This document shows, piece after piece, positions 9,058 to 17,242 of a stretch of DNA of 64,000 bases. The stretch is from Dyella sp. C9. GTDB taxonomy: Bacteria > Pseudomonadota > Gammaproteobacteria > Xanthomonadales > Rhodanobacteraceae. Under the pieces are notes generated by a model. It saw only the letters and a list, made by a program, of their open reading frames with translations, did not search any database and was not told the DNA's origin. How positions within the stretch are numbered: position 1 is the first letter of the stretch; the number at the start of each line of letters is the position of its first letter. The DNA lies in NCBI RefSeq assembly GCF_003332825.1, contig NZ_QIRF01000010.1, positions 62,001-126,000 on the forward strand, given 5' to 3'. The translations under genes and the position numbers were made by a program.

Positions 9058-9090
9058 GCCGGCCGTGGCTCCACGGCCGGCGTCATTTTG
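9058..9090 (+). terminator. Strong hairpin with T-run just upstream of the flavoprotein start (terminator or attenuator)
   Basis: A perfect 11-bp stem (arms 9058-9068 and 9071-9081, GC-rich) extends by three more pairs with one G-T wobble and is followed by ATTTTG. It looks like an intrinsic terminator. It lies only 22 bp before the GTG start at 9112, leaving no room for a promoter after it, so it may act as an attenuator in the leader rather than simply ending the upstream unit. Confidence 0.6.
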
Positions 9091-9111
9091 TGGGCGGCGT
9101 ACAGGGTTCCC

Positions 9112-10992
9112 GTGGACAAGACATACGACATCATTGCGTTGGGCGGTGGCCATAATGGCCTGACCACGGCGGCCTATCTCGCCAAGGCGGGCAAGAAGGT
9201 GCTGGTGCTGGAGCGCAAGAGCTGGGCCGGCGGCGGCGTGGTGACGCGCGAGCTGACCGTGCCGGGTTACAAGCATGACGAGCACTCCAACGTGCACATC
9301 ATGATCCAGGGCAACCCGTTGATCACGCGCGACGAACTCGGCCTGCTCGGCAAGTTCGGCCTCAAGTACAACTATTCCAAGGTGCCGCACGGAACCATCT
9401 TCGAGGACAACTCGACGATGTGCACCTATGCGAGCATCGACCGCACCTGTGACGAGATCGCGCAGTACTCGCAGAAGGATGCCGACACCTACCGGCGCTT
9501 TGCCGAGCAGAGCATCAAGTTCCTGCCCATGCTGCTGTCGGGCATGTATGCGCCGCCGCCGCCGGTGGGGCCGTTCCTGACCATGCTGGACCAGACGCCC
9601 GAAGGGCGCATGATCGGTGCCGCCATGCACCGCAGCACGCTGGACATGGTCAACGAGCTGTACGAGAACGACAAGGTCAAGATTCATTTCATGAAGCTCT
9701 TGACCGAGAACCTGCAGATGCCCGACGAGCTGGGCACCGGGTTGGGGCTGTATGTATGGCCGGGCCTGATCCACAGCGTGCCGCCGGGCATGCCGATCGG
9801 CGGCAGCGGCAAGCTCACCGAGGCGACCGTGCGCTGCATCGAGCATCATGGCGGCGAAGTGCGGCTGAACTGCGAGGTGACCAAGGTGCTCACCCGTGGC
9901 GGACGCGCGGTGGGCGTGCAGACCGCCGACGGGCAGGAGATCCTGGCCAAGGATGCGGTGATCGCCGCGTTGCACCCGCGCGTGCTCGGCCGCTACGTGG
10001 AGGGCCTGGATGACGAGCTGCTGCTGCGCGCCTCACGCGTGAAGCCGTCCTCGTTCAGCCTGCTGCTGGGCCATTACGCCTTGAACGAGCGCACCCGCTA
10101 CAAGGCCGGCGCGCATATCAGCGAGGCGACCCTGCTGGAGTACGTGCAGACCAGCAAGCTCGACGAATTCCTCGCGGACTTCGACCCCATCCGTCATGGC
10201 CGGCTGCCGCAGAACCTGCTGCTTTCCGGCGGCGACATGAGCCACGCCGATCCCACTCGCGTGCCTGACGGCAAGGGCATCTTCTATTCGGTGTGCTTTG
10301 CGCCGTACCGGCTGGCCGAAGGCCCGCAGCACTGGGATCGCATCAAGGAGGAGATGGAGGACAAGGTGCTCGGCCAGATGAGCCGCTACATCTCCAACCT
10401 CGACGCCTCCAACATCGTTGCCCGCAAGGTGTACAGCCCGCTGGACATGGAGCGCAGCTCGCCGAACAGTTTCGTCGATGGCGACATCCACGGCGCGGCG
10501 CCGTTGTTCTACCAGACCGGTGGCTACCGGCCGTTGCAGGAGCTGGCGCAGTACCGCGTGCCGAAGATCGATGGCCTGTACCTGGTCGGGCCCTTCATGC
10601 ATCCGGGTGGCGGCGTGTTCGGCGGTGGCCGTGCCACCGCCATCAACATGTTCAGCGACCTCGGCATGGACTTCGACAAGCTGATCGGTACCGAAAGCAG
10701 CATGGTCACCACGCGCACCACCACCAGTGGCGACAACCCGCGCATGCCGCCGCGCGAGCAGGCGGCGCCTGCCACAGCTACCTTGTTCGGCCCCGGTGAC
10801 GAAGACCTCATGACCATTCGCTCGGTGGCGCGCGAGGGCGACGAGCTGGTGGTGAAGGGGCAGGCCTTTGGCGCGATGCCGCTGGTGGCCAAGCTGCGCC
10901 CGGAAGAGGCGCGCCGCATCTTCAAGCTGCTGAACCTGCGCACGCTGTGGTTCCTGCTCAGCATGCTGTTCCGTCGCAGCAAGACCCCGTGA
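9112..10992 (+). CDS. Phytoene-desaturase-like NAD(P)/FAD-dependent oxidoreductase with C-terminal extension
   Basis: 626 residues from GTG 9112, with AGGG 5 nt upstream; an in-frame TTG at 9088 lies in the hairpin and is less likely. The N-terminal dinucleotide-binding motif LGGGHNGLTTAAYLAKAG (about residues 10-27) and VLVLERKSWAGG define the FAD site. The C-terminal LYLVGPFMHPGGGVFGGGRA is the second FAD signature of the carotenoid desaturase/isomerase family. A further ~90 residues after about 535 are unusual: a linker rich in P/A, a small domain around SVAREGDELVVKGQAFG, and a hydrophobic basic end (LWFLLSMLFRR) that could touch the membrane. Oxidation of a hydrophobic or ring substrate is inferred. 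No carotenoid genes are nearby; an SDR gene follows. Confidence 0.75.
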   Translation: MDKTYDIIALGGGHNGLTTAAYLAKAGKKVLVLERKSWAGGGVVTRELTVPGYKHDEHSNVHIMIQGNPLITRDELGLLGKFGLKYNYSKVPHGTIFEDNSTMCTYASIDRTCDEIAQYSQKDADTYRRFAEQSIKFLPMLLSGMYAPPPPVGPFLTMLDQTPEGRMIGAAMHRSTLDMVNELYENDKVKIHFMKLLTENLQMPDELGTGLGLYVWPGLIHSVPPGMPIGGSGKLTEATVRCIEHHGGEVRLNCEVTKVLTRGGRAVGVQTADGQEILAKDAVIAALHPRVLGRYVEGLDDELLLRASRVKPSSFSLLLGHYALNERTRYKAGAHISEATLLEYVQTSKLDEFLADFDPIRHGRLPQNLLLSGGDMSHADPTRVPDGKGIFYSVCFAPYRLAEGPQHWDRIKEEMEDKVLGQMSRYISNLDASNIVARKVYSPLDMERSSPNSFVDGDIHGAAPLFYQTGGYRPLQELAQYRVPKIDGLYLVGPFMHPGGGVFGGGRATAINMFSDLGMDFDKLIGTESSMVTTRTTTSGDNPRMPPREQAAPATATLFGPGDEDLMTIRSVAREGDELVVKGQAFGAMPLVAKLRPEEARRIFKLLNLRTLWFLLSMLFRRSKTP

Positions 10993-11012
10993 CACCGAAG
11001 GCGTACAGGCAA

Positions 11013-11840
11013 ATGACACCAGGCATGACTACCCGGCCGCTGCATGACAAGGTTGCCATCATCACGGGGGCCGGCGGCGGCATCGGCGCCGCCACGGCGC
11101 AGGTGATGGCGGCGCGCGGAGCCATCGTGGTACTGGCGGACGTACACCTCGATGGCGCGCGTCGCGCGGCCGAGGATGTTCGCCAGGCGGGTGGCCGCGC
11201 CGAGGCGGTGTATGTCGACCTCGCGGACGAGGAAAGCATCCGTGAGCTGGTCGGGCAGACCATGCAGCGGCACGGCCGCCTGGACGTGCTGCACAACAAT
11301 GCGGCGGACCAGTCGCCCGAGCTCGGTCCGCGTGACCGCGACGTGGAGACCATGGAAACAGCAGTGTGGGACCGCATCATGCAGGTGAACCTGCGGGGCA
11401 CCATGTTGTGCTGCCACTACGCCCTGCCGCACATGGTGAAGCAGGGAAGCGGATCGATCATCAATACCGGCTCCAATCTCGGCTTGCAGGGCCAGCTGAT
11501 CCAGTGCGCCTACTCGGCGTCGAAGGCGGCGATCCTGCAGCTCACCCGATCCATCGCCACCTCGCATGGCCGCCGTGGCATCCGCTGCAACATGGTCTCG
11601 CCCGGCCTGGTGTTGTCGCCTGCCGCGCGCCAGAACCTGCCACCTCGCCTGTTGGAGATCGTGGCGAGCGAAACGCTCACGCCGCAGCTCGGCGAGCCGC
11701 TGGATATCGCTTACGCGGCAGCCTATCTCGCTTCCGACGAGGCCCGCTATGTCACCGGCCAGAACCTGGTGGTCGATGGCGGTACCTCGTCCCATGTACC
11801 CGGTTTTGCCCAGTTCTCGGAGATGTTTGCGACGTCTTGA
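11013..11840 (+). CDS. Short-chain dehydrogenase/reductase
   Basis: 275 residues. The classical SDR signatures are intact: cofactor loop TGAGGGIGAATAQ near residue 19, DVHLDG consistent with NAD(H) preference, NNAA after the fourth strand, and the catalytic YSASK motif with the upstream INTGS. The C-terminal YVTGQNLVVDGGTS completes the fold. Start chosen at ATG 11013; a second ATG at 11025 is possible. It begins about 20 bp after the flavoprotein gene and is followed closely by another NAD(P)-binding protein, so the three are probably one transcript acting on the same oxidised substrate. Confidence 0.85.
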   Translation: MTPGMTTRPLHDKVAIITGAGGGIGAATAQVMAARGAIVVLADVHLDGARRAAEDVRQAGGRAEAVYVDLADEESIRELVGQTMQRHGRLDVLHNNAADQSPELGPRDRDVETMETAVWDRIMQVNLRGTMLCCHYALPHMVKQGSGSIINTGSNLGLQGQLIQCAYSASKAAILQLTRSIATSHGRRGIRCNMVSPGLVLSPAARQNLPPRLLEIVASETLTPQLGEPLDIAYAAAYLASDEARYVTGQNLVVDGGTSSHVPGFAQFSEMFATS

Positions 11841-11859
11841 CCTGCGGGGAGGTGTGCCT

Positions 11860-12474
11860 ATGCATGTTGCGCTGATTGGGGCTACGGGGCAGGTGGGGTC
11901 ACGTGTACTGGACGAACTGCTTTCGCGCGGGCACCGGGTCACCGGTATCGTGCGTGGTGTCGAGCACTTGCCGATTCGTCCCGGGCTGACGCGGCGACGC
12001 GGCGATGTGATGGACCAGCCCGGCCTGGTCGGACTGCTGAGCGGGCACGATGCCGTGGTCAGCGCGGTGAAGTTCAAGGACTGCGACACGCAGCAACTCA
12101 TCGACAGTGTCGAGGCGGCCGGCACCCGGCGCTACATCGTGGTCGGTGGTGCCGGCTCGCTGGAGGTGGCGCCGGGAGTACGCGTCATGGACACGCCCGG
12201 CTTCCCCACCCACGTGCGCCCGGAAGCCCTGCTCGGCGGCGAGTTCCTGGACCAGCTGCGCGCCAGCCGCCTGGATTGGACCTTCTTTTCGCCATCGCTG
12301 TTCCTGGTGCCCGGCGAGCGCACCGGCGAATTCCGTTATGGCAAGGACCAGCTGATGACGACCGCCGACGGCAGCAAGCCGGCCAGCATTTCGCTGGAAG
12401 ACTATGCGATGGCCCTGGTCGACGAACTGGAGTCGCCACTGCACCTGCGGCAGCGCTTTACCGTCGGCTACTGA
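11860..12474 (+). CDS. NAD(P)H-binding atypical SDR (NmrA/YesF-like)
   Basis: 204 residues from the ATG at 11860 with a strong GGGGAGG site. It starts MHVALIGATGQVGSRVLDEL, the GATGxVG nucleotide-binding loop of atypical SDRs of the NAD(P)H-binding family (PF13460-type). VVGGAGSLEV in the middle and SPSLFLVPGERTGEFRYGKD near residue 145 are typical of this family. No YxxxK active site is visible, as usual for this group, which includes redox sensors, flavin reductases and epimerases. It is the last gene of the plus-strand trio. Confidence 0.75.
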   Translation: MHVALIGATGQVGSRVLDELLSRGHRVTGIVRGVEHLPIRPGLTRRRGDVMDQPGLVGLLSGHDAVVSAVKFKDCDTQQLIDSVEAAGTRRYIVVGGAGSLEVAPGVRVMDTPGFPTHVRPEALLGGEFLDQLRASRLDWTFFSPSLFLVPGERTGEFRYGKDQLMTTADGSKPASISLEDYAMALVDELESPLHLRQRFTVGY

Positions 12475-12577
12475 AGGCGACCGCGGCCCATGCGGGCGCG
12501 ATCGGGCCACGCGGTGGCGCGCCAGCGCACCACTGTGTGACCCACCACCGTGGGGACGAAACGGAGAATGGCGTCGC

Positions 12578-13615
12578 TCAGGCCGCGATGGACGCCGGCC
12601 GCCAGTGCGGCAACGGCAAGCCCGCCACCGGCGAGCGAAAACACGACAGGGTGGTGCCGAGCAGGCTGCCCAGGTACACCGTCTTCAGGTCCGGCCCGCC
12701 AAAGGTGAGGCTGGCCATCAATGGGGCGACCGTGCCCTGCGCAATGCGCATCAGCTCGGGCGTGATGGTGCCGGCGTAGAAATGCTCGTCGTAGATGGCG
12801 ATCTGCTCGGGGCGGCCGTCGTCGAGCAGGGTAAGCAGCTCACCCTCCGGCGTCAGCGCCACCAGCCGTTCGGCCATGATCAGGGTAATCCACAGGTTGC
12901 CGTACGCATCGAAGGCAAAGCCGTCCGGCGTGCCGCCGAGGTTGCCGGGGCCGAACACTTCGCGGCCGCTGAGCGAACCGTCGGCCTGCACGCGCAGGCG
13001 CGAGATGCGGCGGGCGTTGGACTCCACCACGTACAGCCACTCTTCCTTCGCATCGAGGCGGATCTCGTTGGTGCCGACAAAGCCGTCGGCGACGATGCGT
13101 ATGCCCTTTTCGTCGATCAGCCCGACATAGCCGTCGGGCGTCTTCTCGTTGATGGCGCGTGTCCACGGGCGAAGGCGCGTGGTCACGGTGAACCAGATGC
13201 GGCCGCGGCTGTCGGTGAGCACGAAGTTGGTCTTGCCCAGCGGCTCGCCGTCGATCTCGGTATAGAGCGTGCGGCTATGGCCGTCGCGCGTCATCAGCTC
13301 GATCGCGTCGGTACCGAAGTTGGCGATCAGGATGTTGCCGTCGCGGTCGAAAGCCAGCCCGTTGGGCAAGGTGCCATGCAGCAACAGGCGCTCGGCCGAA
13401 CCATCCGCGCCCAGGCCGCTGTCCACCGTCTGCGCGATCAGCTGCTGGGCGCCGTCCGGCGCAATGCGCATCACGCCGCCCCGGGCGTCCGCCGTCCACA
13501 GGGTGCCGTCCGGTTCGGCCAGGATGCATTCGGGCCGCTGGAGGCCTTGGCCAACGGTGCGGATCGACGCGCGATCGACCGTCCAGCCAACAAGTGGATT
13601 GGGGGATTGGGGCAT
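12578..13615 (-). CDS. SMP-30/gluconolactonase/LRE-family hydrolase
   Basis: 345 residues forming a six-bladed beta-propeller. The metal ligands of the SMP-30 family are recognisable: Glu in RPECILAEPDG, Asn in VGTNEIRLD and Asp in GTPDGFAFDAYGNLW. The family hydrolyses lactones (gluconolactone, pathway lactones) with a divalent metal. Here it probably opens a lactone intermediate in the surrounding catabolic region, an inference from location. It is transcribed divergently from the LysR gene at 13776; a 9-bp-arm dyad lies between them and one arm overlaps this gene's GGAG ribosome site. Confidence 0.8.
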   Translation of the reverse strand: MPQSPNPLVGWTVDRASIRTVGQGLQRPECILAEPDGTLWTADARGGVMRIAPDGAQQLIAQTVDSGLGADGSAERLLLHGTLPNGLAFDRDGNILIANFGTDAIELMTRDGHSRTLYTEIDGEPLGKTNFVLTDSRGRIWFTVTTRLRPWTRAINEKTPDGYVGLIDEKGIRIVADGFVGTNEIRLDAKEEWLYVVESNARRISRLRVQADGSLSGREVFGPGNLGGTPDGFAFDAYGNLWITLIMAERLVALTPEGELLTLLDDGRPEQIAIYDEHFYAGTITPELMRIAQGTVAPLMASLTFGGPDLKTVYLGSLLGTTLSCFRSPVAGLPLPHWRPASIAA

Positions 13616-13621
13616 ACTGCG

Positions 13622-13653
13622 GGCTCCACTACGGGATCTTCGAAAGTGGAGCC
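13622..13653. promoter_or_regulatory. Perfect 9-14-9 inverted repeat in the SMP-30/LysR divergent region
   Basis: GGCTCCACT-N14-AGTGGAGCC lies 7 bp upstream of the lactonase start codon and about 120 bp from the LysR GTG. Size and spacing fit a LysR-type recognition site that could control the divergent lactonase. Because an arm overlaps the lactonase ribosome site, occupancy or RNA folding could also affect translation. Confidence 0.5.
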
Positions 13654-13775
13654 ATGGTGAGGCAGTCCGTTTCGGTGCAAAAATCGAATCTCCCGATGTC
13701 GACCATCACGGCGTTTCATGGACACCGGCGGCAAGCTTCGCCGGGCCCGATCTGACAGCAGGAGATTGCGAAGAC

Positions 13776-14690
13776 GTGCGTTACCAGAAACTCGACCTGA
13801 ATCTGCTGGCCGCGCTGAAGGCCTTGCTCACCGAGCGCAACGTCACCCGCGCTGGCGAGCAACTGCACGTCACGCAGTCCGCCATGAGCGGCATCCTCTC
13901 GCGCCTGCGCGAATATTTCGATGATCCGCTGATCGTTCAGGTCGGTCGCAAGATGGAACTGACGCCGCTGGCGGAAAGCCTGCTGGTGCCGGTCAGCGAC
14001 ATCCTGTTGCGCATCAACACCACCATCGCCACCCGGCCCAGCTTCACGCCGGCCACGGCGGAGCGGCATTTCTCGCTGGTGGCCTCGGACTACACCACCA
14101 GCGTGCTGTTGATCGATGTGCTGCGGCGCGTGCACAACGAGGCACCGGGCATTTCGGTGGAGCTGCGCACGCCCAGCGATGCCGCGGCGTTCGAGCTGGA
14201 ATCGGGCGACGTGGACTTCATCATCCATCCGCAGCACCAGTCGTCGACGTCGCAACCGGGCGAGGTGCTGTTCGAGGACACCTATACCATCGTGGTCGAC
14301 GCGAACCATCCCCACGCTGGTTCGACCATGTCGCTGGACGAATACCTCAGCTGGAGCCACGTGGGCTTCAAGAGCGGCTCCACCGGCCTGTCCATGTACG
14401 AGAACTGGTTTCTGCAGACGCATGGCGATGCACGGCGCATCGAGGTGTACAACCACAACTTCCACCTGATGCCGCACCTGGTGGTGGGCACGACCCGGCT
14501 GGCCACCATGCATACCCGGCTGGCCGAGAAGTACATCGGCCAGCTGCCGGTGCGGCTGATCACGCCGGGCTTCGACACGCCGCGGCTGGTGGAATTGCTG
14601 CAATGGCACAAGTATCGCGACATGGATCCCGGCAGCATCTGGCTACGCCAGTGCATCGTGGATGCGGCGAGGGAACTGCACTCGATCTGA
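13776..14690 (+). CDS. LysR-family transcriptional regulator (NodD-like group)
   Basis: 304 residues from GTG 13776, chosen because AGGAGA lies about 10 nt upstream. It opens RYQKLDLNLLAALKALLTER, with the helix-turn-helix NVTRAGEQLHVTQSAMSGIL and SRLREYFDDPLI typical of the NodD/NahR/LinR-like LysR subgroup, which often senses aromatic inducers. The C-terminal effector-binding domain is complete. As the only regulator inside the catabolic region it is the best candidate to control the lactonase, and perhaps the TonB receptor or the long operon. It is convergent with the TonB receptor gene. Confidence 0.9.
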   Translation: MRYQKLDLNLLAALKALLTERNVTRAGEQLHVTQSAMSGILSRLREYFDDPLIVQVGRKMELTPLAESLLVPVSDILLRINTTIATRPSFTPATAERHFSLVASDYTTSVLLIDVLRRVHNEAPGISVELRTPSDAAAFELESGDVDFIIHPQHQSSTSQPGEVLFEDTYTIVVDANHPHAGSTMSLDEYLSWSHVGFKSGSTGLSMYENWFLQTHGDARRIEVYNHNFHLMPHLVVGTTRLATMHTRLAEKYIGQLPVRLITPGFDTPRLVELLQWHKYRDMDPGSIWLRQCIVDAARELHSI

Positions 14691-14741
14691 GCGCGCAGGC
14701 GGGATGACGGCCGGTGCCGCCATCCCGCCGCCGGCGCAGGG

Positions 14742-16931
14742 TCAGAACAGCTTGATGTTGAACACCACGCCGAACGTACGTGGGTCGCCGAACATCGCCT
14801 TGAAGGCCGGCCCGGCAGGGTTGGACTGCTGCAGCAGCGCCTTGTTGCTGATGTTGTTGATGTAGGCGCCCAGCGACCACTTGTTGTCCGCGCTGTAGTA
14901 GGTGAGCCGGGCATTCCACACGGTGGCGCCTGCGGCGTACGAGCCTTCGAAGTGGTAGATGTCGATAAACGAGCCCGACTTGTACTTGCCGTCGAAGTGC
15001 GCGGTGATATTGGAGCCGTCACCGAAGTTGAAATAGTGCTCGTACGACAGGCTTGCACTGCGCTTGGGCGCCTGCGGCAGCGGTTCGCCCTTCAGGTTGA
15101 TGTCGACCAGGCAGGTGGGTGGCCCCACCGGGCAGTTCTCGGTGATGGACGCTTCGCCGAACGACGTGTGGTTGTAGTTGATCCATCCGCCCAGGCGGTC
15201 GGTGGGCGTGAACAGGTAGTCCAGTTCGCTTTCCAGGCCGGCCACCGTCGTCGTGCCACTGACATCGGTGGTGTAGACGTTGATGTCGCCGTCGGACAGG
15301 TAGTGCGGGTAGCTCAGCTGGTAATTGGTGTACCAGTAGTAATAGGCCGCGGAGTTGAGCTGCAGGCGGTCGTCCAGCCAACGGTTCTTGCTGCCGATCT
15401 CGAAGGCGCGGATATGCTCGGGCGCGTAAGGCCCGGTATAAGGGTTGCTGCCGCCTTCGCTGCTCGCGGTGGAGTAGTCCGTGTAGAGCATGCCGCTGGG
15501 CGTGTAGCTCCAGTCCAGGCCGACCTTGTACGACCAGTAATGGAAGTTCGCCGCGATGCCGCTGAGTCCGCTGGCCGGCGTCGGGTCTTCCGAGGTGCCG
15601 ATGTAGTCCCACTGGCGAACCGCGTCGTGGGTGTAGCGCAGGCCGGTGGTGAGGTGAACGGTGTCGGCGAGATCAAAGGTGAGCTGGCCGAAAGCCGCCT
15701 TGGAGCGATCGGTGGCCACGTTGGTGGTCTGTACCGAGTCGAACGTATAGATGTGGTCGATGCCGCCGCCGGTGTTGGCGTCGAAGTAGTACAGGCCGGT
15801 CAGCCAGTGGAACCAGCCATCACCGGTCGAGGCCAGGCGAAGCTCGTCCGAGTCCTGCGAGCGCGGCGAGGTCTTGTATTCCCACAGGCCGGAGAACTGC
15901 TGCTGGTAGGTATACAGGTAATCCTGGTGGTTGATGATGTAGGTGAGCTTGGCCGGGCCCAGATCCCAGTCCAGCTGGCCGGTGTACTCCTTGTCGGTGA
16001 GGTGGTTGTACGGCTGGCAATTGGGGCTGCACGAGGCATCGGCCGTGTTGTACGGCTCGGCCGTCCAGGCGCCGCGGCCATCCAGCGGGATGGTGACGTT
16101 GCCGGTGCCCAGGTTGTCCTGGTGGTATTCGGCTGCCGACAGCACGACGCGCAGGTTGTCCGAGGGTTGCAGCAACAGCTTGACCCGGCCGTTGGTCTGG
16201 TCGGCGTCGTCGAGGCCGTTGGTGAGGTAGCCGCTGTGTCGGTCCTTGTCCACTGCCACGCGCAGCGCGGCCCAATCGCTCAGCGGCAGGTTGAGCACGT
16301 TGGTGGCCTGCACCGAGTTGTAGTTGCCCAGGCCCACGGTGAGCTGATCGGACAGTTCGTTGAGCTGGGGATCGTTGGTGACGATGTTCACCGCGCCGCC
16401 GGTGGCGTTGCGGCCGTAGATGGTGCCCTGCGGACCACGCAGGACTTCCACGCGGTTCACGTCGAGCATCGATCCGGCGATCACCGGCGGTTCGGCCTGG
16501 TATACGCCATCGATATAGGTGGCGATCGGCGACGGAGAACCGAACGCCGCCACCTTGGTGCCGATGCCGCGTATGTAGAAGCTGGGCCCGCTGTTGGCGT
16601 TTTGCAACTCCACGCCAGGCATGAGTACGGCGGCCTGGGTGACGGTGGTGATGCCTTGCTGGGTCATGGTTTCACCGTCCACCGTGCTCACGGTAACCGG
16701 TGTCTTCTGCAGGTCGGTTTCCTTCTTCTCAGCGGTTACCGTGACCACGCCAAGCGTCTTGGCCTGCGCCCGGTCCTTGCCCGAGTTGTTGCTGTCCGTG
16801 GCATCGCTGCCATTCGTTGCCGGGCCATTGCCCGGCGCGGGTGGACTGGATTGTGCAAAAGCAGGCGTGCAAAGCGAACATGCAAGCCAGATGGAAACAC
16901 AGATGGAACGACGTGCCGGCAAACTGCGCAT
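14742..16931 (-). CDS. TonB-dependent outer-membrane receptor
   Basis: 729 residues from the ATG at 16931 with a long purine-rich ribosome site. A signal peptide (ARRSICVSIWLACSLCTPAFA) is followed by a TonB box-like region LGVVTVTAEKKETDLQKTPV, the plug domain (MPGVELQNANSGPSFYIRGIG, IATYIDGVYQ, VEVLRGPQGTIYGRNATGG) and a 22-strand barrel ending in aromatic-tailed FGVVFNIKLF. These signatures belong to the small-receptor TonB family used for siderophores and also for hydrophobic catabolic substrates in sphingomonads and xanthomonads. No siderophore genes are near. Location at the end of the minus-strand catabolic series suggests substrate uptake. Confidence 0.9.
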   Translation of the reverse strand: MRSLPARRSICVSIWLACSLCTPAFAQSSPPAPGNGPATNGSDATDSNNSGKDRAQAKTLGVVTVTAEKKETDLQKTPVTVSTVDGETMTQQGITTVTQAAVLMPGVELQNANSGPSFYIRGIGTKVAAFGSPSPIATYIDGVYQAEPPVIAGSMLDVNRVEVLRGPQGTIYGRNATGGAVNIVTNDPQLNELSDQLTVGLGNYNSVQATNVLNLPLSDWAALRVAVDKDRHSGYLTNGLDDADQTNGRVKLLLQPSDNLRVVLSAAEYHQDNLGTGNVTIPLDGRGAWTAEPYNTADASCSPNCQPYNHLTDKEYTGQLDWDLGPAKLTYIINHQDYLYTYQQQFSGLWEYKTSPRSQDSDELRLASTGDGWFHWLTGLYYFDANTGGGIDHIYTFDSVQTTNVATDRSKAAFGQLTFDLADTVHLTTGLRYTHDAVRQWDYIGTSEDPTPASGLSGIAANFHYWSYKVGLDWSYTPSGMLYTDYSTASSEGGSNPYTGPYAPEHIRAFEIGSKNRWLDDRLQLNSAAYYYWYTNYQLSYPHYLSDGDINVYTTDVSGTTTVAGLESELDYLFTPTDRLGGWINYNHTSFGEASITENCPVGPPTCLVDINLKGEPLPQAPKRSASLSYEHYFNFGDGSNITAHFDGKYKSGSFIDIYHFEGSYAAGATVWNARLTYYSADNKWSLGAYINNISNKALLQQSNPAGPAFKAMFGDPRTFGVVFNIKLF

Positions 16932-17242
16932 GGACTCCCCCCTCCGAAGAGTCTGCTGCACCCGGGCCTTCCGGGCTCCGGAAGTGCAGGCGATTCGTTA
17001 GTGCCAGGCACTCCGGCCCAGCATCCGAAGAACGCAGCAACCCGCACCCCCATCCGGGTTGGTCCGCGGATCAAAGCACGCGCGTTTCGCGCAGACCAAT
17101 GGACAATGGCAATCCATGTCATTCGTGGCGGCAATTGATGCGGCGCAATAGCTGTTGCGTTCGAAACGCTGTGAAACGCATGCACGCGGCAAGGCACCGG
17201 CGGCATGCGTGATGTCGCCGGTGCCTTGTCGCCGTGGGCCGC
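16932..17242. other. 310-bp intergenic region with terminator-like dyad
   Basis: Between the TonB receptor start and the beta-helix gene stop. It holds a 15-bp GC-rich dyad described separately. An isolated promoter for the receptor may also lie here, but no clear consensus was found. Confidence 0.4.
17188..17230 (-). terminator. 15-bp stem-loop after the beta-helix gene
   Basis: Arms 17188-17202 and 17216-17230 pair over 15 bp (one G-T) around a 13-nt loop, just beyond the stop codon of the minus-strand beta-helix gene. There is no T-run, so it may be a processing or stabilising hairpin rather than an intrinsic terminator. Confidence 0.45.

Noticed and set aside
13654..13755. 33-codon plus-strand frame with GGAG just upstream in the LysR/lactonase region
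   Set aside because: The apparent ribosome site is just one arm of the palindrome; spacing is too short and nothing else supports coding.
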